A DNA stretch of 6,319 bases, taken from positions 1 through 6,319 of the forward strand of contig NZ_CAMIGN010000025.1 of the NCBI RefSeq assembly GCF_946221935.1, given 5' to 3'. The DNA is from an uncultured Corynebacterium sp. (GTDB taxonomy: Bacteria > Actinomycetota > Actinomycetes > Mycobacteriales > Mycobacteriaceae). Below the pieces are notes generated by a model. That model ran no database searches. It was not told the DNA's origin and saw only the letters and a list, made by a program, of their open reading frames with translations. Below, in pieces: positions 1-5,926 of this stretch; within the stretch, counting starts at the first letter, position 1, and each line of letters begins with the position of its first letter. The position numbers and the translations under genes are program-made.

Positions 1-44
1 CCCATGAGGTAGGCCATGTCGTGTAAATCATGGATCGAGGTCAT
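1..44 (-). CDS. 5' end of an unidentified gene downstream of the RhuM-family gene (partial, runs off the window)
   Basis: An ATG on the minus strand (bases 44-42) opens a frame that stays open to the window edge and would begin MTSIHDLHDMAYLMG. It starts only 3 nt after the rhuM-like stop codon, spacing typical of translationally coupled genes in one operon. No clear Shine-Dalgarno sequence precedes it, which fits reinitiation after the upstream gene. Only 14 full codons are visible, so neither family nor function can be named. Because random frames of this length are common, the call rests mainly on the tight spacing and the matching strand. Confidence 0.4.
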   Translation of the reverse strand, partial: MTSIHDLHDMAYLM

Positions 45-47
45 GAG

Positions 48-1103
48 TTAGTTCTTTGTGCGTGGGGCTAAGCGTTTACGGTCTTCAATGAGTTGACTGT
101 CGAGTTCTTTCATTCTTTCGATGAATTCAGAGTCGAGCGGTTCTTCTTCTGCCGTGAACCTCTTCTGGTTGTACAGGTCGTAACGTTTGACAGCGAGTTG
201 GTTGGCTCGCTTGCGGGTTATACGCCCGTGGTCCTCGAGTGGTTCGCGCTCGTTGAACTCGATGAACCGGTCAGTCTTGTCCAGCCAATCAGACATGTGC
301 ACTACCCGACGGCTTTCAGCCTGCAGTTGTGCGTATTCGAGGAACTGGGAAACCAGAAGATTGAGGTGTTTCAACTCGGGTTCCGTTAGGTAGTTCTTAG
401 CTGTGGTGACATCGCTCCTGCGGACTTTACTGCCCCTCCACGTTGCGAGGCCTAGGTTGTCTGCTTTGGGGTCACAACGGGTCGCGATGATCTCAGATGC
501 GGTGTTGCCGGTGATTGCGTAGTGCAACTTGTCTTGAATGGTTGCGTAGATGTACCGGGTGTGGGGGTTTTCTGGGTTGTAGTCGTCGGCCAGGGCGATG
601 ATGTCGCGGAGGTGAAGGTAGAGGCGAGCTTCGCTGGATCGGATGTCCCGGATCCGTGCGAGCAGGTCGTTGAAGTAGTCCGTGCCGCGGGGGTCTTTGA
701 GCTTTTCGTCGTTAAGTACGAAGCCTTTGATGAGGTATTCGGTGAGGACGTCTGTGGCCCATCGGCGGAACTGTGCGCCGCGTGGGCCGCGGATGCGGAA
801 GCCTACGGCCATGATGGCGTCGAGGTTGTAGTGGTCGAGGTGCCTACCTTGTGCTCCTTGGCCTGCCTCCTTTCGGAATTTCCGAACAACCTCTTTGCGG
901 TCTAACTCGCCTGAATTGAATAGGTGTTTGGTGTGTTCGCTGATGCTGGATCGGGAGACATCGAATAGTTCGGCCATTTCGGCTTGAGTCATCCACACAG
1001 TTTCGTCGATGAGGCGGAGTTGGACTTCGGTTTTTCCGTCGTCGGTGTTGTAGATGATGAATTCGCCGAGTTTGTCGTGGTGAATTTCTGGTTGAGAGTT
1101 CAT
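48..1103 (-). CDS. RhuM-family protein (virulence RhuM / DNA-binding-like accessory protein)
   Basis: This 351-residue protein has the features of the RhuM family, named after a gene in Salmonella pathogenicity island 3; the molecular function is not established. Residues 37-62 (WMTQAEMAELFDVSRSSISE...) are the family's N-terminal helix-turn-helix-like segment. Residues 92-104 (YNLDAIMAVGFRI) and 108-116 (RGAQFRRWA) match its central signature, and the C-terminal part has the usual FIEFNEREPL segment followed by a basic helix. Length is about normal for the family and the gene looks intact. The ATG at 1103 has only a weak AGG about 2 nt upstream. It lies 46 bp after the HTH regulator on the same strand and is probably co-transcribed from the regulator's promoter. 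Relatives are often found in islands, prophages and near restriction-modification genes, so a role in element maintenance or host-phage conflict is possible, but nothing here proves it. No signal peptide or membrane segment is seen. Confidence 0.85.
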   Translation of the reverse strand: MNSQPEIHHDKLGEFIIYNTDDGKTEVQLRLIDETVWMTQAEMAELFDVSRSSISEHTKHLFNSGELDRKEVVRKFRKEAGQGAQGRHLDHYNLDAIMAVGFRIRGPRGAQFRRWATDVLTEYLIKGFVLNDEKLKDPRGTDYFNDLLARIRDIRSSEARLYLHLRDIIALADDYNPENPHTRYIYATIQDKLHYAITGNTASEIIATRCDPKADNLGLATWRGSKVRRSDVTTAKNYLTEPELKHLNLLVSQFLEYAQLQAESRRVVHMSDWLDKTDRFIEFNEREPLEDHGRITRKRANQLAVKRYDLYNQKRFTAEEEPLDSEFIERMKELDSQLIEDRKRLAPRTKN

Positions 1104-1149
1104 GCCTATATGTGTTTTCTGGTGTGCTTTGGGTGGTTAAATGGCGTGT

Positions 1150-1662
1150 TTAGTGTTCGTAGTCATCTGGGGTGCCTCCTACTTCTGGGGAAATGTCGGC
1201 TACTGCGTCGTCCGGCATGCCTGAATTGTAGGTATCGCGTTCGACACTGGGGTGTGGATGAAGTTGTCGAACGTTCGATTCTGAAGAGGGGAAAGTGCGG
1301 TTCTCTAGTTCGCGTTCGATGAATTCTCGAGCTGCGCCTCCCAGCTCTACTTTGTCGGCGGGGCTGAGTACGTCTTCGGCAAGCCGATAAACAAGCTGTT
1401 TGGGGCTAGCTGTGTGGAGTAGTTGGCCGTTGACATCGACGAAATCAAATGCTTCTTCGTGGGTAATCGCGCCTAGCTCGACGAGCGCGTGAATCGGTGA
1501 AAGGCTGAGTGCGCGAGAAATCGCGATTAGGTCATCTGCGGATAGCCCAGCTTCTAGGCGGTTGGTGGCGGTCTTCCTGGATACGTCTAGGTGTTGAGCG
1601 ACTTCGGTGACGGTCACTCGGCGACTTGCCATTGAGCTAAACCATTCGATTTCTTGAGCCAT
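1150..1662 (-). CDS. Prophage-type HTH transcriptional regulator (immunity-repressor-like)
   Basis: This 170-residue soluble protein has an N-terminal helix-turn-helix at about residues 16-52: VTVTEVAQHLDVSRKTATNRL, then a helix with DDLIAISRAL, resembling the XRE/Cro class. The middle (about 90-120) is helical and acidic, and the tail is polar and probably disordered. The tail motif VADISPE (154-160) followed by an acidic stretch resembles the ends of many actinobacterial prophage repressor-like proteins, which often sit beside an ImmA/IrrE protease gene; no such gene is in this window. It lies upstream of the RhuM-like gene and diverges from a small ORF, as an autoregulated switch protein would. 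The ATG at 1662 was chosen because a TTGAAG-17-TAAGCT promoter ends exactly 6 nt before it, suggesting a leaderless mRNA; Met11 is an alternative start. Helix-turn-helix assignment is firm, repressor role is inferred. Confidence 0.8.
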   Translation of the reverse strand: MAQEIEWFSSMASRRVTVTEVAQHLDVSRKTATNRLEAGLSADDLIAISRALSLSPIHALVELGAITHEEAFDFVDVNGQLLHTASPKQLVYRLAEDVLSPADKVELGGAAREFIERELENRTFPSSESNVRQLHPHPSVERDTYNSGMPDDAVADISPEVGGTPDDYEH

Positions 1663-1697
1663 GCCTCAAGCTTACTGGGTAATCTTCTACCCTTCAA
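1663..1697 (-). promoter_or_regulatory. Promoter of the HTH regulator with palindromic operator candidate in the spacer
   Basis: On the minus strand TTGAAG (1692-1697) and TAAGCT (1669-1674) are separated by exactly 17 bp, and TAAGCT ends 6 nt before the ATG, so transcription would start at the A of the start codon. The spacer holds the inverted repeat GGGTA-N6-TACCC (1677-1692), which overlaps the last base of the -35 box. A repressor bound there would block RNA polymerase, so autorepression is the natural reading. No binding data exist in the sequence itself. Confidence 0.5.
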
Positions 1698-1718
1698 TGG
1701 GTGCCTTTCCTGCTCTTT

Positions 1719-1748
1719 TGTGAAATATACTTCTTCTAAGTGTGAAAT
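1719..1748 (+). promoter_or_regulatory. Candidate plus-strand promoter with direct-repeat operator TGTGAAAT
   Basis: TATACT at 1726-1731 is a near-consensus -10 box that would start transcription near 1738, about 32 nt before the GTG of the small divergent ORF. No convincing -35 box is seen. TGTGAAAT occurs twice, at 1719-1726 and 1741-1748, 22 bp apart or about two helical turns, flanking the -10 box and presumed start site. This placement suits a DNA-binding regulator, most simply the neighbouring HTH protein. The minus strand also reads TATATT at 1724-1729, so an overlapping second promoter for the regulator is possible. Confidence 0.35.
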
Positions 1749-1769
1749 TACTTACTCAATCTTCTGGAA

Positions 1770-2120
1770 GTGAGTAGATTTATTCGCATAGGGCGCTACA
1801 AAAGGGGGTTGATAGGGATTCTTCCTATCGGTCTTGGTGAGATCGATCGTGAGCGCGCGCTAGAGGAAGCGACCGTAAGGCACCTCAAGGGGCGTATCGA
1901 GTCGCTGAATTCCCAGGTAGAAGAAGTGTGCGCCGATTTCGACGCGGAGCGAAAGGACGCACGCAGGCGCGAAGCAGCAACCCGCGAAGAATTCGAGGAA
2001 GCTAAGGGATATATCGTTTACTCGACTAGCTGGGCGCACCGGGTGAGCCTCATGCACACGGAGTATGGCTGGAAGCTGCCCTCCCTCATGATTCCCGGCA
2101 CCCCACCTGACCCTCATTAA
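1770..2120 (+). CDS. Small hypothetical protein with central charged coiled coil
   Basis: I do not recognise this 116-residue protein. Its N-terminus is basic with a short hydrophobic stretch (RYKRGLIGILPIGLG, about 9-23), too short to be a secure membrane anchor. Residues about 27-80 are rich in Glu, Arg, Lys and Ala with heptad-like spacing and probably form a coiled coil. The tail has aromatic residues and ends in PGTPPDPH. The GTG at 1770 is the earliest possible common start, because an in-frame TGA lies at 1743; GGAAG directly abuts it, which is too close for an ideal ribosome site. A TTG at 1809 preceded by GGGGG is an alternative. It diverges from the HTH regulator and is the last gene before the tRNA boundary, so it is probably an accessory gene of the same element. 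A chance open frame cannot be excluded, but the coherent coiled-coil composition and upstream -10 box favour a real gene. Confidence 0.55.
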   Translation: MSRFIRIGRYKRGLIGILPIGLGEIDRERALEEATVRHLKGRIESLNSQVEEVCADFDAERKDARRREAATREEFEEAKGYIVYSTSWAHRVSLMHTEYGWKLPSLMIPGTPPDPH

Positions 2121-2124
2121 GGTT

Positions 2125-2156
2125 GAGCATTTCGCTCCCGTGATAGGGGTCTTTTT
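2125..2156 (+). terminator. Weak intrinsic terminator candidate after the coiled-coil ORF
   Basis: Two short competing hairpins lie just after the stop codon: GAGC-ATTTC-GCTC (2125-2137) and TCCC-N6-GGGG (2136-2149, with one T-G wobble). The second is followed at once by TC and five T residues (2152-2156). The stems are only 4 bp, so efficiency is uncertain. Confidence 0.35.
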
Positions 2157-2178
2157 GTGTTTGTGTGGAACGTTTTCG

Positions 2179-2199
2179 CCACGACAATTCCACGACAAT
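2179..2199. repeat. Tandem 10-bp direct repeat, 11-bp period
   Basis: CCACGACAAT occurs at 2179-2188 and again at 2190-2199, an exact copy with an 11-bp period, about one turn of DNA. It lies in noncoding DNA about 105 bp from the tRNA 3' end. Tyrosine integrases use short in-phase direct repeats as arm-binding sites near attachment sites, which makes that role plausible but unproven. Confidence 0.5.
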
Positions 2200-2211
2200 A
2201 GGGACTAAAAC

Positions 2212-2229
2212 AGGCTTAAATAGGCTTAA
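2212..2229. repeat. Tandem 8-bp direct repeat, 10-bp period
   Basis: AGGCTTAA occurs at 2212-2219 and 2222-2229, exact copies with a 10-bp period, and lies between the CCACGACAAT repeat and the tRNA terminator. Like the neighbouring repeat it is phased with the helix, which suggests protein binding. Chance is possible for a motif this short. Confidence 0.4.
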
Positions 2230-2242
2230 CTGGCGGGGGTGG

Positions 2243-2297
2243 TCAAAAAAGTAAAACCCCCGCCTCACCAGGGTTTATGCTGGTCGGAAGCGGGGGT
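2243..2297 (-). terminator. Intrinsic terminator of the tRNA gene
   Basis: On the minus strand, 7 nt after the mature tRNA end, ACCCCCGC (2290-2297) pairs with GCGGGGGT (2256-2263). An inner stem ACCAG/CTGGT (2280-2284 with 2267-2271) is nested inside. The stem is followed by TTTTACTTTTTT, a typical rho-independent tail. The arm at 2256-2264 can also pair with 2232-2240, giving a competing 9-bp hairpin without a T tail in the plus direction. Confidence 0.75.
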
Positions 2298-2304
2298 GAA
2301 TTTG

Positions 2305-2378
2305 TGCCCCAGGTGAGACTCGAACTCACACTGGACGGGTTTTGAATCCGTTGCCTCTGCCAATTGGGCTACTGGGGC
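2305..2378 (-). tRNA. tRNA with anticodon CAA (Leu by codon), short variable loop
   Basis: The 74-nt minus-strand sequence folds as a cloverleaf. The acceptor stem is GCCCCAG/CTGGGGC with 7 pairs; the D loop contains TTGG; the anticodon loop is TTCAAAA, with T33, anticodon CAA and A37; the variable region is CCAGT; the T arm is GTGAG-TTCGAGT-CTCAC. The discriminator is A and the CCA end is not encoded (next bases are CAA). CAA reads UUG, so automatic annotation would call tRNA-Leu. Two points are odd: bacterial tRNA-Leu normally has a long variable arm, and here it is 5 nt; and the anticodon stem has an A-C mismatch next to the loop. A73 does fit leucine identity. The gene diverges from polA and its 3' end faces the accessory region. 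Confidence 0.85.
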
Positions 2379-2397
2379 GCGAAGTGCTTACCGGTGC

Positions 2398-2427
2398 ATA
2401 ATACGCCACGGTGCTCGAGCCAACCAA
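2398..2427 (-). promoter_or_regulatory. tRNA promoter
   Basis: Minus-strand TTGGTT (2422-2427) and TATTAT (2398-2403) are 18 bp apart and would start transcription near 2391, about 12 nt before the mature tRNA 5' end. This is normal spacing for a stable-RNA promoter. Confidence 0.55.
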
Positions 2428-2440
2428 AACCGCCCTCCGT

Positions 2441-2454
2441 TAAAGTTGATCGCA
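2441..2454 (+). promoter_or_regulatory. -10 box for a leaderless polA transcript
   Basis: TAAAGT (2441-2446) fits the actinobacterial TAnnnT -10 pattern and ends 7 nt before the polA ATG. Transcription would start at or within a base of the start codon. No Shine-Dalgarno sequence is visible upstream of the ATG, consistent with leaderless translation. A clear -35 box is absent. Confidence 0.4.
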
Positions 2455-5033
2455 TGGCTAAACTCTTACTCCTCGACGGTCATTCGCTGGCTTTCCGCGC
2501 CTTCTATGCGCTACCCGCCGCCAACTTCTCCACGGTCGGTGGCCAGCACACAAACGCGGTCTATGGCTTCCTGGGCATGTTCCTTACTCTTATGGATAAG
2601 GAGAAGCCCACCCATGTCGCCGCCGCTTTTGACCTGTCCGGGCCGACATTCCGCGAGGAATCCTTCCCGGAGTACAAGGCGCAGCGTCCGAGTACGCCGC
2701 CGGAGTTCAAAGGCCAGATTGAGCTGATCCGCCGCACTCTTGAAGCGTTGGGCGTCACAACCCTCGACAAAGAGTCCTACGAGGCTGACGACATCATTGC
2801 CACCTTGGCTACCGAGGGCGCCAAGGAAGGCATGGAGGTACTGATCTGTACTGGCGACCGTGACTCTTTGCAGCTGGTCACCGAGGATGTGACGGTGCTG
2901 TACACGCTGAAGGGTGTCTCTAATCTGCACCGCTTTACTCCGCAGGCCGTGGAGGAAAAATACGGCGTGACCCCCACCCAGTATCCAGACCTTGCGGCGC
3001 TGCGCGGTGATACCTCCGACAACATGCCCGGCGTACCGGGAGTCGGCCCGAAGACGGCGCAAAAGTGGATCGCGAAGTACGGCAGTCTGCAGGGCGTGAT
3101 CGACAACATGGATGACATCGGCGGCAAGGTCGGCACTAGCCTGCGGGAGAACATCGACAATGTGGTGCTGGCGCGCGATATTACGGAAATGGTGCGGGAT
3201 CTAAAGCTCGTCGATGGTATGGACGCCCTTAGCCCCCGAGACATCGATCCCAACAAAGCGCTGGGCATGTTCGAGGAGTTGCAGTTTGGCACGGGACTTC
3301 GCAATAGGACGTTCAAGATTATGGGCGTGGAGTTCGCCGATAGCGCAGCTGTGCCCGTGACAGTGGAGGAACCCAAGGCTGGGAAGCTGGGGGCGTGGCT
3401 TAAGAAGCGTGCCCGTGGCACGGTGGTCGATGTTGACGAAGAGCAATTGACTCTGCTGAATCAGGACAACGTTGCAGTGCTCATCGACCTGGCGGACGTG
3501 GATCCGAAGGATGAGAAAGCCCTGTCGGAGTGGCTGGCCAATCCGGAGGCCACAAAGTGGCTGCACGATTCCAAGCAAGCCTTCCATACACTCCAAAATC
3601 AAGGCTTAAAGCTTGACGGAGTGGAGCATGACACATCACTTGCAGCTTATTTGCTGCGCCCCGACGTGCGCACTCTCGGTCTTGCGGACGTGGTGCAGCG
3701 ACACGTGGGGCACGAATTATCTGACAATGCCACCGGCACCGACCGAGCCCAGGCCGTGGCGGAACTGGTGAAGGCCCTCACTCCAGAGATCGAAGAGGCC
3801 GGACAGTCCGAGTTGTATTTCGACTTGGAGGTTCCCCTGGCGCTGATTCTGGCGAAGATGGAGCACGCAGGCATTGCTGTGGATGACGCAGCGCTGCAAG
3901 AACTCTCCGATGACTACGGCACACGCCTGAACGAGGAGGTCGCCGCAGCCCGCGAACTGGCGGGGGAGCCGGAGCTGAACCTTTCCTCCCCGAAGCAGCT
4001 GCAGAAGGTGCTTTTCGAGACCTTCGACCTGCCGAAAACCAAAAAGACCAAGACTGGCTATTCCACCGCTGCTGCCGAGCTGGAAAAGCTTGCGGTACAG
4101 TCGAACCACCCATTCCTGGGGCACTTGATGGCTCACCGCGAATACCAAAAGATGAAGTCCACCATCGACGGGCTGATCGAGGCGGTGGGTGACGACGGGC
4201 GCATTCACACCACCTTCAACCAAAAGGGTGCGGCGACCGGTCGACTCTCGTCCTCCGACCCGAACCTGCAGAACATCCCCGTGCGCACAGACGCAGGCCG
4301 TAAGATCCGTGCCGCATTCCAAGTCGGGGAGGGCTACGAAACATTGCTGACCGCCGACTATTCCCAGATCGAAATGCGCGTCATGGCGCACCTATCCGAA
4401 GATGCTGGGCTCATCGAGGCCTATGCCAGTGGTGAGGATCTGCACAACTACGTCGGCTCGCGCGTGTTCGACGTGCCTGTCGATGAGGTCACCCCGGAAC
4501 TACGCCGCCGCGTCAAGGCGCTGAGTTACGGCCTGGTCTACGGTCTATCCGCTTTCGGCCTTTCCCAGCAGCTGAAAATCAGCGCAGGGGAGGCGAAGAA
4601 GATCATGGATAACTACTTCGAGCGATTCGGCGGTGTGAAGCGCTACCTGGATCACGTGGTGGAGGTCGCCAAGCAGACCGGCTATACGGAAACCCTCTAC
4701 GGGCGCCGTCGCTATCTGCCGGAGCTCAACTCATCGAACCGGGTGGCTCGTGAGAATGCTGAGCGTGCCGCCCTTAACGCACCGATTCAGGGTACGGCGG
4801 CGGACATTATCAAGCTGGCTATGCTGCGCGTGGATCGGGAGATTGCACGGCAGCAGCTGAACTCCCGCGTTTTGCTGCAGGTCCACGACGAACTCGTTGT
4901 GGAAGTTGCCCCTGGCGAGCTGGAGCAGATGACCGAGCTCGTGGAGCGGGAAATGGATGCAGCCGCCCAACTGCGCGTGCCTTTGGATGTCTCTGCCGGC
5001 ACAGGGGATAACTGGGATCTAGCTGCGCACTAG
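2454..5033 (+). CDS. polA: DNA polymerase I (5' nuclease plus polymerase; proofreading domain inactive)
   Basis: This 859-residue protein carries out Okazaki fragment processing and repair synthesis in the cytoplasm. The 5'-nuclease domain (about 1-300) has acidic metal ligands at D8, D112/D113, D135/D137 and D186/D189, and the helix-hairpin-helix GVPGVGPKTA. The 3'-5' exonuclease-like domain (about 315-490) appears dead: the DxE motif reads D345-L-A347 and other acidic ligands are missing. The polymerase domain (about 500-859) is intact: TGRLSS near R597, motif A with D635 and E640, motif B with R684, K688, Y692 and Y696, and motif C H811-D812-E813. Y692 replaces the Phe762 of E. coli. Start: ATG 2454 gives the family N-terminus MAKLLLLDGHSLAFRAFYAL; an in-frame ATG at 2364 would overlap the antisense tRNA gene and add 30 unrelated residues. 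The stop overlaps that of the convergent popT gene. Confidence 0.98.
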   Translation: MAKLLLLDGHSLAFRAFYALPAANFSTVGGQHTNAVYGFLGMFLTLMDKEKPTHVAAAFDLSGPTFREESFPEYKAQRPSTPPEFKGQIELIRRTLEALGVTTLDKESYEADDIIATLATEGAKEGMEVLICTGDRDSLQLVTEDVTVLYTLKGVSNLHRFTPQAVEEKYGVTPTQYPDLAALRGDTSDNMPGVPGVGPKTAQKWIAKYGSLQGVIDNMDDIGGKVGTSLRENIDNVVLARDITEMVRDLKLVDGMDALSPRDIDPNKALGMFEELQFGTGLRNRTFKIMGVEFADSAAVPVTVEEPKAGKLGAWLKKRARGTVVDVDEEQLTLLNQDNVAVLIDLADVDPKDEKALSEWLANPEATKWLHDSKQAFHTLQNQGLKLDGVEHDTSLAAYLLRPDVRTLGLADVVQRHVGHELSDNATGTDRAQAVAELVKALTPEIEEAGQSELYFDLEVPLALILAKMEHAGIAVDDAALQELSDDYGTRLNEEVAAARELAGEPELNLSSPKQLQKVLFETFDLPKTKKTKTGYSTAAAELEKLAVQSNHPFLGHLMAHREYQKMKSTIDGLIEAVGDDGRIHTTFNQKGAATGRLSSSDPNLQNIPVRTDAGRKIRAAFQVGEGYETLLTADYSQIEMRVMAHLSEDAGLIEAYASGEDLHNYVGSRVFDVPVDEVTPELRRRVKALSYGLVYGLSAFGLSQQLKISAGEAKKIMDNYFERFGGVKRYLDHVVEVAKQTGYTETLYGRRRYLPELNSSNRVARENAERAALNAPIQGTAADIIKLAMLRVDREIARQQLNSRVLLQVHDELVVEVAPGELEQMTELVEREMDAAAQLRVPLDVSAGTGDNWDLAAH

Positions 5034-5926
5034 TTGGCTTCAGCCTTTGCGCCGGCGACCTTCTCGGCTACCAGCATCGCCCCCACGATGGCTGCGCCGA
5101 GAACGAACAGCCCGAGGGCTGCGCCCAGGTTTTCGCCGGGTGCCTGCAGGTTGGCGTCGCCATCCTGCCACGGCCAGAGTGCGCGGAGGGAACCAATCAT
5201 CAGCCCCGTCATCACAAACAGGGTGATGGTGCGGTGAGTGTGCAGTAGGTACTCCAGCAGACGCACAAAGCACGTGATGCCTGTCAGCGCACCGAGGAAG
5301 AACACGCCCAGGTACAGCAGGTTTCTATCGTCCACAGCAGCCATAGTCGCGGAGTACAATCCCACTGCCAGCAGGAAGAAAGAACCCGAAACGCCCGGTA
5401 GTACCAACGCACACACCGCGATCGCCGCGGCCACGAACACCCACAAAAGGTTCGGGTCGGACTGCGGCGCGCTGGTTAGGCCGGTCAGGAAGAATGTCGC
5501 CACTGCCGCCACAACCATTCCGAGGATCGCCATCGGCAGGCGTCGCCGCACGTCCTCCTTATCGGTCATGCCAATCGGGACGGTCAGAGAGATCAGCACC
5601 ATGCCGAAGAACAGCGCCCGCGCATGGACGGGCTTGTCGGTCACGAAGCTCTCCATTACTCCGGCCAGGGAGAGGACAACGGCGCCCATACCCACCAACA
5701 TCGGCAGCAAGAGCATCCAATCCAAAGCCTTGTACTGGGCAAACGCAGCCTTCCTATCCTTGGGAAGCTGCTTCGTGGCGTCCAAGAACAAGTTCGCCTG
5801 GTGGAGGACACGCTCGTACACGCCGGTAACTAGTGCAATTGTTCCGCCCGATACGCCGGGCACCAGCTCGGCCATGCCGATCAAACCGCCACGGACCATG
5901 TTCACTAATATTTGTATTGCCTTCAT
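5030..5926 (-). CDS. popT: DUF368 membrane protein, undecaprenyl-phosphate translocase (PopT family)
   Basis: This 298-residue integral membrane protein belongs to the DUF368 family, shown in other bacteria to return undecaprenyl phosphate across the membrane for reuse in cell-wall and surface-polymer synthesis. The hallmark is a duplicated motif: PGVSGGT at 23-29 and PGVSGS at 177-182, each followed by a hydrophobic hairpin ending in GVY or GLY, reflecting an internal repeat. Further hydrophobic segments lie near 70-92, 103-118, 130-150, 159-176, 183-198, 203-225, 233-248 and 268-288. No signal peptide is cleaved as far as can be seen. The ATG at 5926 gives the usual short N-terminus before RGGLIGMAELVPG; Met10 is an alternative. 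No strong ribosome site is seen. It converges on polA with overlapping stop codons, so transcription of each may read into the other. Family assignment is firm; substrate is by homology to studied members. Confidence 0.92.
   Translation of the reverse strand: MKAIQILVNMVRGGLIGMAELVPGVSGGTIALVTGVYERVLHQANLFLDATKQLPKDRKAAFAQYKALDWMLLLPMLVGMGAVVLSLAGVMESFVTDKPVHARALFFGMVLISLTVPIGMTDKEDVRRRLPMAILGMVVAAVATFFLTGLTSAPQSDPNLLWVFVAAAIAVCALVLPGVSGSFFLLAVGLYSATMAAVDDRNLLYLGVFFLGALTGITCFVRLLEYLLHTHRTITLFVMTGLMIGSLRALWPWQDGDANLQAPGENLGAALGLFVLGAAIVGAMLVAEKVAGAKAEAN

Noticed and set aside
984..1322. Plus-strand open frame spanning the end of the HTH gene and the start of the RhuM-like gene
   Set aside because: It is antisense to two well-supported genes and its product looks like random translation.
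2232..2264. Plus-strand terminator GGCGGGGGT/ACCCCCGCC
   Set aside because: The 9-bp stem is perfect but is followed by CTCACC rather than a T tail, so I treat it as an alternative fold of the tRNA terminator.
2364..2453. An upstream in-frame ATG that would lengthen Pol I by 30 residues
   Set aside because: It lies inside the antisense tRNA gene, and the added residues do not resemble the family; ATG 2454 gives the conserved N-terminus.
2511..4391. Long minus-strand open frames across polA (for example 3717-4391 and 2777-3421)
   Set aside because: They are antisense to a strongly conserved gene, have low-complexity compositions expected from GC-rich shadow frames, and match no family I know.
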